From positions 31,768,501-31,832,500 of the forward strand of contig CATNEN010000038.1 of assembly GCA_950097015.1 (NCBI GenBank): DNA of 64,000 nucleotides, read 5' to 3'. This stretch comes from Macrostomum hystrix. Its lineage: Eukaryota; Platyhelminthes; Macrostomidae. Positions 49,201 through 60,100 of this stretch are shown here, in pieces (position 1 is the stretch's first letter; each line of letters begins with the position of its first letter). The notes below the pieces were generated by a model, which worked only from the letters and a program-made list of their open reading frames with translations, was not told where the DNA came from and ran no database searches. The translations under genes were made by a program, and so were the position numbers.

Positions 49201-52200
49201 CTGGTTTAGCAATGATTCAAACGCTGGGTTAGCCATGATTCAAACTCTGGTTTTGCCATGATTCAAACTCTGGTTTAGCCATGATTCAAACTCTGGTTTA
49301 GCCATGATTCAGAATCTAGTTTAGCCATGATTCAGACGCTGGTTTAGCTATGATTCAAACTCTGGTTTAGCCATGATTCAGACGCTGGTTTAGCTATGAT
49401 TTAAACTCTGGTTTAGCCATGATTCAGACTCTGGTGTAGCCATGATTCAGACTCTGGTTTAGCCATGATTCAGACTCTGGTGTAGCCATGATTCAGACTC
49501 TGGTTTAGCCATGATTCAGACTCTGGTGTAGCCATGATTCAGACTCTGGTGTAGCCATGATTCAGACTCTGGTTTAGCCATGATTCAGACTCTGGTTTAG
49601 CCATGATTCAGACTCCGGTGTAGCCATGATTCAGACTCTGGTTTAGCCATGATTCAAACTCTGTTTTAGCTATGATTCAAACTCTGGTTTTGCCATGATT
49701 CAGACGCTTGTTTAGCTATGATTCAAACTCTGGTTTAGCTATGAGCCATGATTCAGACTCTGGTGTAGCCATGAATCAGACTCTGGTTTAGCCATGATTC
49801 AAACTCTGGTTTAGCTATGATTTAAACTCTGGTTTTGCCATGATTCAAACTCTGGTTTAGCCATGATTCAGACTCTGGTTTAGCCATGATTCAGACTCTG
49901 GTTTAGCCATGATTCAAACTCTGGTTTAGCCATGATTCAGACTCTGGTTTAGCCATGATTCAGACTCTGGTTTAGCCATGATTCAAACTCTGGTTTAGCC
50001 ATGATTCAGACTCTGGTTTAGCCATGATTCAGACTCTGGTTTAGCTATGATTCAGACGCTGGTTTAGCCATGATTCAAACGATGGTTTAGCCATGCTGAT
50101 GATGATGGTTTAGCCATTATTCAGACTCTGGTTTAGCTATGATTCAGACTCTGGTTTAGCCATGATTCAAACTCTGGTTTAGCCATGATTCAGACTCTGG
50201 TTTAGCCATGATTCAGACTCTGGTTTAGCTATGATTCAGACTCTGGTTTAGCCATGATTCAAACTCTGGTTTAGCCATGATTCAGACTCTGGTTTAGCTA
50301 TGATTCAGACTCTGGTTTAGCCATGATTCAAACTCTGGTTTAGCCATGATTCAGACTCTGGTTTAGCCATGATTCAGACTCTGGTTTAGCTATGAGCCAT
50401 GATTCAGACTCTGGTTTAGCCATGATTCAGACTCTGGTTTAGCTATGATTCAGACTCTGGTTTAGCCATGATTCAGACTCTGGTTTAGCCATGATTCAGA
50501 CTCTGGTTTAGCTATGATTCAGACTCTGGTTTAGCCATGATTCAGACTCTGGTTTAGCTATGATTCAGACTCTGGTTTAGCCTTGATTCAGACTCTGGTT
50601 TAGCCATGATTCAGACTCTGGTTTAGCCATGATTCAGACGCTGGTTTAGCCATGATTGAAACTCTGGTTTAGCCATGCTGATGATGATGGTTTAGCCATG
50701 ATTCAGACTCTGGTTTAACCATGATTCAAACTCTGGTGTAGCCATGATTTAGTCTCTGGTTTAGCCATGATTTAAACTCTGGTTTAGCCATGATTCAGAC
50801 TCTGGTTTAGCCATGATTCAGACTCTGGTTTAGCTATGATTCAGACTCTGGTTTAGCCATGATTCAAACTCTGGTTTAGCCATGATTCAGACTCTGGTTT
50901 AGCTATGATTCAGACTCTGGTTTAGCCATGATTCAAACTCTGGTTTAGCCATGATTCAGACTCTGGTTTAGCTATGATTCAGACTCTGGTGTAGCCATGA
51001 TTCAGACTCTGGTTTAGCCATGATTCAGACTCTGGTTTAGCCATGATTCAGACTCTGGTTTAGCCATGATTCAGACTCTGGTTTAGCTATGATTCAGACT
51101 CTGGTTTAGCCATGATCCAGACTCTGGTTTAGCCATGCTGATGATGATGGTTTAGCCATGATTCAGACTCTGGTTTAGCTATGATTCAGACTCTGGTGTA
51201 GCCATGATTCAGACTCTGGTTTAGCCATGATTCAGACTCTGGTTTAGCTATGATTCAGACTCTGGTTTAGCCATGATTCAGACTCTGGTGTAGCCATGAT
51301 TCAGACTCTGGTTTAGCCATGATTCAGACTCTGGTTTAGCCATGATCCAGACTCTGGTTTAGCCATGATTCAGACGCTGGTTTAGCCATGATTGAAACTC
51401 TGGTTTAGCCATGCTGATGATGATGGTTTAGCCATGATTCAGACTCTGGTTTAACCATGATTCAAACTCTGGTGTAGCCATGATTCAGACTCTGGTTTAG
51501 CCATGATTTAAACTCTGGTTTAGCCATGATTCAGACTCTGGTTTAGCCATGATTCAGACTCTGGTTTAGCTATGATTCAGACTCTGGTTTAGCCATGATT
51601 CAAACTCTGGTTTAGCCATGATTCAGACTCTGGTTTAGCTATGATTCAGACTCTGGTTTAGCCATGATTCAAACTCTGGTTTAGCCATGATTCAGACTCT
51701 GGTTTAGCCATGATTCAGACTCTGGTTTAGCTATGAGCCATGATTCAGACTCTGGTTTAGCCATGATTCAGACTCTGGTTTAGCTATGATTCAGACTCTG
51801 GTTTAGCCATGATTCAGACTCTGGTTTAGCCATGATTCAGACTCTGGTTTAGCTATGATTCAGACTCTGGTTTAGCCATGATTCAGACTCTGGTTTAGCT
51901 ATGATTCAGACTCTGGTTTAGCCTTGATTCAGACTCTGGTTTAGCCATGATTCAGACTCTGGTTTAGCCATGATTCAGACGCTGGTTTAGCCATGATTGA
52001 AACTCTGGTTTAGCCATGCTGATGATGATGGTTTAGCCATGATTCAGACTCTGGTTTAACCATGATTCAAACTCTGGTGTAGCCATGATTTAGTCTCTGG
52101 TTTAGCCATGATTTAAACTCTGGTTTAGCCATGATTCAGACTCTGGTTTAGCCATGATTCAGACTCTGGTTTAGCTATGATTCAGACTCTGGTTTAGCCA

Positions 52201-52960
52201 TGATTCAAACTCTGGTTTAGCCATGATTCAGACTCTGGTTTAGCTATGATTCAGACTCTGGTTTAGCCATGATTCAAACTCTGGTTTAGCCATGATTCAG
52301 ACTCTGGTTTAGCTATGATTCAGACTCTGGTGTAGCCATGATTCAGACTCTGGTTTAGCCATGATTCAGACTCTGGTTTAGCCATGATTCAGACTCTGGT
52401 TTAGCCATGATTCAGACTCTGGTTTAGCTATGATTCAGACTCTGGTTTAGCCATGATCCAGACTCTGGTTTAGCCATGCTGATGATGATGGTTTAGCCAT
52501 GATTCAGACTCTGGTTTAACCATGATTCAAACTCTGGTGTAGCCATGATTCAGACTCTGGTTTAGCCATGATTTAAACTTTGGTTTAGCCATGATTCAGA
52601 CTCTGGTTTAGCCATGATTCAGACTCTGGTTTAGCTATGATTCAGACTCTGGTTTAGCCATGATTCAAACTCTGGTTTAGCCATGATTCAGACTCTGGTT
52701 TAGCCATGATTCAAACTCTGGTTTAGCCATGATTCAGACTCTGGTTTAGCCATGATTCAAACTCTGGTTTAGCCATGATTCAAACTCTGGTTTAGCTATG
52801 ATTCAGACTCTGGTTTAGCCATGATTCAAACTCTGGTTTAGCCATGATTCAGACTCTGGTTTAGCCATGATTCAGACTCTGGTTTAGCTATGATTCAGAC
52901 TCTGGTTTAGCCATGATTCAGACTCTGGTTTAGCCATGATTCAAACTCTGGTTTAGCAGG
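49201..52960 (-). repeat. 23-bp minisatellite, Helitron copy 3
   Basis: About 163 units, reading CTCTGGTTTAGCCATGATTC on the + strand. A block beginning at the CAGACGCTGG variant near 50631 recurs at 51367 (736 bp, 32 units) and near 51972. Units with GCTGATGATGATGGTTTAGC are shared with copy 2. Some units carry a 7-bp insertion (TAGCTATGAGCCATG). Confidence 0.95.
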
Positions 52961-53793
52961 TGTGCTAGTATTTATGATATTTTATTTACGAAATGAAAAA
53001 AATAAATTAAAAAAATCTTCAATCACTACTTGGCTGAAAATTAGTCTAAATGATTTGACGCAGTGCAGAATCGAACCCTAGCCTAGCCTAACCTATTCCT
53101 AGTGCCTACACATCGGCTATTCCGACTGTTGGTTAGTGGGTGCAGAAATCAGCCTTATAAAATGAATTCTCAAAGTTCTGGCTTTGTACAATGAAGTAAG
53201 AAAATAGAGTACACTCAGTCTCGCGGTTGGTTGTGTACATTTATTTCCAATTTGTCTCCAGAGTGCAGGCTTCAAATTCAATCAGCTAGGGGTTGTTGCG
53301 CAATTTGACGATGCAATTCTAATTCAGTGGCAGTGAGTAAAATTCTCAATAGGCCAAGATGGTTTGACCTTTGACAAAATCATGTTTTTCGAATATTTAA
53401 TCCCCTTAGCAATGGAGTTAAGCTTAATAAAAATACGTGTAAAATTCTGCCCATATTTCGCATATTTTGGTGAAGAAATGGTGAAAATCGGTTGAGCCGT
53501 TCGGGAGAAAATCAATTACAACCAAGTAAGTAAATAAACAGTTCATTTTTAGTATATTAGAGTTAGGAATATCTTAGAAACTAAAAAATATTTAAAAAAT
53601 TGCTTGGTATAACAAAGCATTACTTATACTACCTGAAAAGCCTTGTTGTATAAAAACACTTTAAGCAGTAAGCTTAAGTGAAGCTTGAATTAGATAAAAA
53701 GGAATCTTGCATAACTAGAAGGTGTGCCATATTTTTTCTAAGAACACAGCAAATCGGTGAGGCAGATCGTGAACAAATTATGGCATTTTGATT

Positions 53794-53817
53794 ATTCGTC
53801 CGGTTAACCGGACAAAT
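53794..53817. repeat. Isolated copy of the TCCGGTTAACCGGA palindrome
   Basis: ATTCGTCCGGTTAACCGGAC followed by AAAT is a near-perfect 24-bp palindrome around a perfect 14-bp core. It matches the tandem cluster 770 bp downstream. Confidence 0.7.
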
Positions 53818-54032
53818 AGACTGACCAAAAGCTAGCCGCACCTCAGCCGCATCGATTTTGAAAGCAGCTTGGGCCAGCAATAAAACCCATCAAATTTCAT
53901 TAAACTAATCAAAATTTCTCTGGGCCACACATTTCCAATTAAGCCAGACATGTATGAAAAAAAATTGAGGTGATTAAACTCAGACCATATGCGGCTGGCA
54001 TGCGGCTGAGCTCTAGTGCTCTTGGCTTAAAA

Positions 54033-54112
54033 GGGAATCCAAAACCAAAACCAAAAACCAAAACCAAAACCAAAACCAAACTTTAAACCAAAACTTTAAA
54101 ACCAAAACTTTA
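54033..54112. repeat. CCAAAA-type microsatellite
   Basis: Repeated AACCAAAACC units, ending in TTTAAAACCAAAACTTTA. Simple repeat with no coding potential. Confidence 0.8.
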
Positions 54113-54577
54113 GGTTTTCGGTGTTGACTATATCTCCTGCATCTTGCTATACTGAGTAAATTTGACATTTTAAAAGCCTTAAGTTTTGAAGGGAATCAGA
54201 TTCAAGGACCACTGTAGTATAACTACAGTGTAGTATAACTATTTATTTATTAATTAAATATTTATTTACAATCTACTATTTATGAAATAAATAAATAAGT
54301 ATATTAAGAGGCAATATATTAAGATATATATATATATAAACAAAGACATAGTTGTTCCTTGATCCAGGCATTGGTCTGTCGGCAACCTAAAATTATATAT
54401 AGATAGCATATAGATCAATTGCCCTTTTAGTTAGATAAGTTAGCTTTTAGTTTCCTAATTTGCCAGGGACTCAGCTAACTCAACAATGGATTTATATGAT
54501 AAACATTTCTAAGAAACGATGCCTACATGAATTTTACCACCACTTTGACATCAGTGGTTGACAGCAGTCACTGTTAA

Positions 54578-54690
54578 CCGGTTAACCGGACAAATAATCA
54601 AATGGCTATTTGTCTGGTTAACCGGACGAATAATCAAATGGCTATTTGTCCGGTTAACCGGACGAATAATCAAACGGCTATTTGTCCGGT
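54578..54690. repeat. 36-bp tandem repeat built on the TCCGGTTAACCGGA palindrome
   Basis: Three units with GGTTAACCGGA starting at 54580, 54616 and 54652, exactly 36 bp apart. Each is followed by ATAATCAAAYGGCTATTTGT. The palindrome can form cruciform arms, and the unit flanks (GGACGAAT and ATTTGTCC) extend the dyad. Confidence 0.85.
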
Positions 54691-55377
54691 AATAAGAACT
54701 ATCACAAATTATATGGTAATGATGCTGAATTACAATCCAGATTTACAGATTTAATAATTATGAATAAGAAGATTAACCACTTTCATTCTTTATCGTGCTT
54801 TCCACTTTCTTGTATCTCGACTTGTACCAGTTTAGTTCTCAACTTCTGTGCTTTGGCCAGCCTAATTCTGTGCCAAAATGCACTGTAGTTGCTCTTGTCG
54901 TGCCAGTATACCTTACCCTTATCGATGGTCCGATTTTTTATTTAAATCCTGCTGCAGTCCAAATCCATTTTTTGCTTTTGGTTTTTTAGTTTTTTAGGTT
55001 GAGCTAAAATTCTATTTCTTAATTTGGTACAATGGTACATGGTCATGTAATTAAACATCTAAATACAGGGTTTCTAGACACTTCTAGACCTAAATGGTTA
55101 GGTCTAACAAAGTTATTTTGTTGTTATATGCATTTTTATAGTAGTCAGACAGTAACTAACCAACTAAATATTTTATTTGCTTATTGCACTAGCTATTTGT
55201 CATAACCTCACACAGCACTCTTTGTTTGTTGTATGTGCACTCAAGTGGGACATGCACCCACCCCAATTTGGTATATATTTGGTATATAAAGAGAAAAATA
55301 TAATGCAATCTTTAACCCTGTTACCCCTGTTGGACCTGCTTTGCGTTCAATATGTTTTCAATGTTTTGCTGTATTCC

Positions 55378-55515
55378 ACTATTTTATTTCTATTTCTATA
55401 TTATATTTCTATTTCTATTTCTATTTCTATATTATATTTCTATTTCTATTTCTATATAAGCAATTTATTTCTATATTCTATTCTATTCTAATCTATTCTA
55501 TTTCTATATAAGCAA
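55378..55515. repeat. TTTCTA hexanucleotide microsatellite
   Basis: Runs of TATTTC/TATATT hexamers. The open frame here (Ser-Ile and Tyr-Phe runs) is a by-product of the six-base period. Confidence 0.85.
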
Positions 55516-56315
55516 TTCCACTTCCTACCTCTTTCCCTGTTTCCATATAAAAAACCGAGTTCCTTAGTTATTTTCCTAATAAGAGAAAACAGTTAGATAA
55601 CTTTGCCTTCCCAATCCTCTCCCAAAGATATCTCGTCGGCCTTTTTTTCCCGAATCCACCCTATTATATGATCCCTTTGAAATCCTAAATATAAAGTCGT
55701 AAAATCCCATCTAAAAGTCCACCTGAAGTCTATCTGAAGTCCACCTAAGGTTCCCTAAATACCCCCTTGAAGTCCCTAAACTCCGCCTTTATCCCCCTAA
55801 TGAAACTGTACTAATTCCGGACCCCATAGAGAAAAGTAAGTGAGGGTGCGAAGGACATTCACCAGGCAACTTCGATCCATCCTGATACGCCCCACGGACT
55901 GTGTGCCCCAGATCAGTGACCTTAGCCCTCGTGCCAACAGCAGTCGATTCTTCTCCCATTGTTAGTAGCTAGTGTCTTGCCGCTCGGGCATTAGCGCTAC
56001 CTTAGGTATAACCCGAACAGCATGGAAAATACGTATTCTCACCCTCATAACTTACGCTACCACCCCCCAAATACTCAGCTCACCAATCCCAAATCCAAAA
56101 AATAGAGAGAGAGCTGAGAGGTCTGCTACAAATGTTTGAGCTATGAGCTAGATGCTCTGCCTGTGGCATTGTTGTAGTTATTGTGCTTTGCTTCATAAGT
56201 CTGTACACTCGTAATGCTGTTCAATCAGCTAAACAAACTCCTATCCTTTACACTGTTGGTTCTTGTACCCAATGTACAGCTGGGTAATAATGATAATAAT
56301 AAACAATAATTTTTT

Positions 56316-56477
56316 GTGCTTGAACCATATAGCTAACTAGATGTTTATCCATTCACACTGAACACTATTTCCAGTCCAGGTGAAACAGTATGTCAGGTGC
56401 TTGAACCATATAGCTAACTAGATGTTTATCCATTCACACTGAACACTATTTCCAGTCCAGGTGAAACAGTATGTCAG
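56316..56477 (+). repeat. 81-bp tandem duplication spanning a 3' splice site and the NDUFA2 start codon
   Basis: 56316-56396 and 56397-56477 are identical by eye. Each contains CTATTTCCAG, TCCAGGTGAAACAGT and ATGTCAGGTGC. The first copy's ATG (56390) runs MSGA then TGA; the second (56471) opens NDUFA2. The shift is 81 bp. Confidence 0.95.
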
Positions 56478-56752
56478 GTGCATCAATCAAGCTAGTCCGT
56501 CATCTAAAAGAGTTGCGCATTCATCTGTGCCAACGCTCGCCAGCTAGCCAGGGCGCCAGAGATTTCATCTCGCGTCACTATGTGGCATTGAAAAATGCCA
56601 ATCCTAGTGTTCCAATCCTAGTGCGCGAGTGCAGCAACGCCCCGGCAACGCTGTATGCTCGCTATGAGCGTGGCCGAGAGCTGTCATTTGATCTGAGCAA
56701 TAGCAACGGTGATCAAGTGCTGCAGACTTTGGCTCAGCGGGCTAATCAATAA
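56471..56752 (+). CDS. NDUFA2: NADH dehydrogenase (ubiquinone) 1 alpha subcomplex subunit 2 (complex I B8)
   Basis: A single-exon 93-residue accessory subunit of mitochondrial complex I; human NDUFA2 is 99 residues. It has the L51/S25/CI-B8 thioredoxin-like domain with family blocks LRIHLCQRSPASQGARDF, ALKNANPSVPILVRECS and ARYERGRE. The Cys in HLCQ and the Cys in RECS correspond to the two cysteines known as a redox pair in this subunit. It sits on the peripheral arm and is made in the cytosol. The start lies 16 bp after an acceptor-like TTTCCAG, inside an 81-bp duplication that provides a second, non-productive ATG upstream. AATAAA signals are at 56887-56896. PIK3C3 follows on the same strand about 240 bp further on, close enough for a shared transcription unit if the organism trans-splices. 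Confidence 0.93.
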   Translation: MSGASIKLVRHLKELRIHLCQRSPASQGARDFISRHYVALKNANPSVPILVRECSNAPATLYARYERGRELSFDLSNSNGDQVLQTLAQRANQ

Positions 56753-56886
56753 ATGGGCCTACCTGATCTGAGATTAATTGACAAGTTCAATTAGAAGTTT
56801 GTTTTTTATTTTAATTGTAACCATCAAGACTTGTAAATGTAATCTAATAGATCTAGGTTAGAAACTATTTATTGTAGTCCAGACAA

Positions 56887-56896
56887 AATAAATAAA
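56887..56896 (+). promoter_or_regulatory. Overlapping polyadenylation signals of NDUFA2
   Basis: Two overlapping AATAAA motifs about 135 bp after the NDUFA2 stop codon. Confidence 0.6.
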
Positions 56897-57137
56897 AACT
56901 ATTAATAACAGCCATTAAAAGTTCTGAAATATATTGAAAGCAACATTGTTAGCTTAGCGAAAACTTGTTAACTTAAAATTTAACGTAGTAGGATGTACCT
57001 TATTCGCTGTAATGTTTACTGTGCACTTCTTTAAATCATTTTAATTAAATATCAACTTCCTTAATAGTTCTAGATTTCCCCAAATTTCATAAGTTGTATA
57101 AAATTCCAATAAACTTTACTACATTTTTTCAAGTTGC

Positions 57138-60100
57138 ATGGATTTAGACTATCAGTATCAGCAGCAGCAGCAGCAGCTTCTACAGGACACTATTCTTCAC
57201 GTTATTTACTCGCACGAATTAGAAAAGTGCAATCTCAAACTCAAAGTCGGCTGTTTAGAAGGCTGCCAACCGAACGGACTGGCCGCTTCGCCCGAAGCAG
57301 CTCTGGAGGATGCGCTGTTAAATTTTCACGGCGATGCGCCCTACGTGACCTTGGAGTTGTACTCGGAGGGTCGCCGACTCACCCTGCCAAGGCAGACTCA
57401 ACGAGCTGTGGTTGGCAAATTATCTGGCGATCGGCGAGGCCCGTACTCTTGGAACGAATGGCTGACAGTTCCAGCCGCCGTGGCTTCGCTTCCACGCGAC
57501 GCCTGCTTGTGCCTGACTGTCTGGGATGTCTATGGCACTTGCCGGTAAGGCATTCAGAATCGTTTCTCTGGAATTCCGTATCATTTCTTTGGTATTCGGT
57601 ATCATTTCTCAAGAATTCGGTATCATTTCTCTGGAATTCGGTATCATTTCTCTGGAATTCGGTATCGTTTCTCTGGAATTCCGTATCATTTCTTTGGTAT
57701 TCGGTAGCATTTCTCTGGAATTCTGTATCAATTCTCTGGAATTCGGTATCAATTCTCTGGAATTCTGTATCAATTCTCTGGAATTCCGTATCATTTCTTT
57801 GGTATTCGGTATCATTTCTCTGGAATTCTGTATCAATTCTCTGGAATTCTGTATCAATTCTCTGGAATTCTGTATCAATTCTCTGGAATTCGGTATCAAT
57901 TCTCTGGAATTCGGTATCATTTCTCAAGAATTCGGTATCATTTCTCAAGAATTCGGTATCATTTCTCTGGAATTCTGTATCAATTCTCTGGAATTCGGTA
58001 TCAATTCTCTGGAATTCGGTATCATTTCTCAAGAATTCGGTATCATTTCTCAAGAATTCGGTATCATTTCTCAAGAATTCGGTATCATTTCTCTGGAATT
58101 CGGTATCATTTCTCTGGAATTCGGTATCATTTCTCTGGAATTCGGTATCATTTCTCTGGAATTCGGTATCATTTCTCAAGAATTCGGTATCATTTCTCAA
58201 GAATTCGGTATCATTTCTCTGGAATTCTGTATCAATTCTCTGGAATTAGGTATCATTTATTCCGCAATTCCAGCCGCAGGCCAATCGGTGGCAGCTGTAT
58301 TTCTGTATTCAGCAAGCGCGGTCAGATGCGGCGCGGCATGTACGAGCTGGTTGTGTGGCCTGGCCAATCAGCGGAGCCGGGCGTCACAGTAGGCAAAGTT
58401 GGCAAGACCAGCTATCCGGAATTGTCGCGATTATTAAAAGTGCGAAAACGCTACGCCGAGGGTAGCATAAATCGCATCGATTGGCAGGACCAGCTGGCGC
58501 TGAAGGATCTGGAGGTGCGCATTGTGGCTGAGAAGAGACGTCGCGGTGGCCTGCTGTTTCTGAATGTCACTTTTCAAAAGTTTCTGTTGGACTCCATAGA
58601 GCACTCGGTCGTGTACTTTGAGAGGGATGCGCATCGTATGCTTCCTCAGGTAAGGCTCGCTAACTCTGTTATTGATTATCTAGTCTCACCCTATCAAATA
58701 TCTAGTCTCACCCTATCAAATATCTAGTCTCACCCTATCAAATATCTAGTCTCACCCTATCAAATATCTAGTCTCACCCTATCAAATATCTAGTCTCACC
58801 CTATCAAATATCTAGTCTCACCCTATCAAATATCTAGTCTCACCCTATCAAATATCTAGTCTCACCCAATAGAATATCTAGTCTCACCCTATCGATTTTC
58901 TAGTCTCAGGTTTAACGTGGCTTCATATCCAATGCTATCCCTATCTACCAAAGCAGGCCGGGCCAAGCGATCTGGTGGTGTGCTCGGACCCAGACGTAAA
59001 CGCCAGCAATCTCTCCGAGGAGAAGCACCACGCCATCGAGCGCGGAGTCTCTCGGGGCGCATTCGACCGCGAGCGGAAGCCGAACGCCACCGAGCGCGAC
59101 CTGCTCCACGCCATCATGGCTTATCCGCCTCACCGCGAGATCACAATGGACGAGCGAGACCTAGTTTGGAAATATCGCTACTATTTGAGTAGATTTAAGC
59201 GAGCTCTGGCGAAATTTCTGCGCTGCGTCGACTTTACTAGGGCGGCCGAGGTGCAACAGGCACTCAGTCTCATGCGGGATTGGCAGGCGCTTGACTCGGC
59301 CGAGGCTCTGGAGCTTCTGTCGCCAGACTTTCGTCATCCGGCTGTCAGGCATTATGCTGTTAGTAGGCTGGCGAAATCGCCTTCGGAGGAACTGGTAAGC
59401 TTGACCGATTTCATGGAACCTGGTAATAATGCTTGTCTGGTCATTTCGACCCCCAGTCACCAAGCCATGACCATTTTGACATCGAGAGACCAAGCCATGA
59501 CCATTTTGACCTCCAGTGACCAACTTATGAACATTTTGACCTCCAGTGATCAACTTATGAACATTTTGACCTCCAGTGACCAATTTATGACGTTTTTACC
59601 TCCAGTGACCAACTTATGACCGTTTTTACCTCCAGCGACCAACTTATGACCGTTTTTACCTCCAGTGACCTAGCCGTTACCATTTTGACCTCCTATGACC
59701 AACCCATGACTATTTTCACCCCCTATGACCAACCATGACTATTTTCACCTCCTATGACCAACCCATGACTATTTTCACCCCCTATGACCAACCCATGACT
59801 ATTTTCACCTCCTATGACCAACCCATGCTATTTTCACCCCCTATGACCAACCCATGACTATTTTCACCTCCTATGACCAACCCATGACAATTTTCACCTC
59901 CTATGACCAAGACATGACCCTTCTGAAGTGTTCTGACCATTCTGACATTCTGTGATCCAGTCTAAACGCACCATGTGACATTTTTTTTACCTTTTTGATG
60001 ATTCTATGACACTTTCGATTAACAGTGACTAATACATATTTTTTATACCGAAAAGGTATAAATTTGCAAATTATGAGCAAATCAATGACCAAACCATGAC

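Larger units (their letters stand above)
47456..53561 (-). mobile_element. Non-autonomous Helitron-like element, copy 3 (6.1 kb)
   Basis: Read on the minus strand it begins TCTAATATACTAAAAATG at 53561 and ends with the conserved hairpin (47467-47485) and CTAG (47459-47456), followed by T. It has the same order as copies 1 and 2: 5' block 53561-52961, 23-bp array 52960-49201, 18-bp array 49200-47550 and ~94-bp 3' end. Its 5' terminal bases (TCTAATATAC against TCCACTATAC) and the missing linker between the arrays make it the most diverged copy. The left-flank base is C, not the A expected at a Helitron A/T target. Confidence 0.75.
53562..56315. other. AT-rich intergenic region upstream of NDUFA2
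   Basis: No supported gene; short frames at 53674-53880, 54682-54989 and 55177-55491 are AT-rich or microsatellite-driven. It contains the palindrome repeats (53794-53817 and 54578-54690), an AACCAAA tract and a TTTCTA microsatellite. The stretch 55820-56050 is compositionally more balanced and not repetitive but I could not identify it. Confidence 0.5.

Noticed and set aside
54682-55491. Several 60-104-codon frames in AT-rich intergenic DNA
   Set aside because: Sequence is low-complexity or driven by the TTTCTA microsatellite; no homology or splice context was recognised.
57134-58392. Frames of 371, 288 and 273 codons across 57134-58392
   Set aside because: They run through the 21-bp array in PIK3C3 intron 1 and are out of frame with the C2-domain coding; the in-phase exon joins at 57544/58280 explain the locus.
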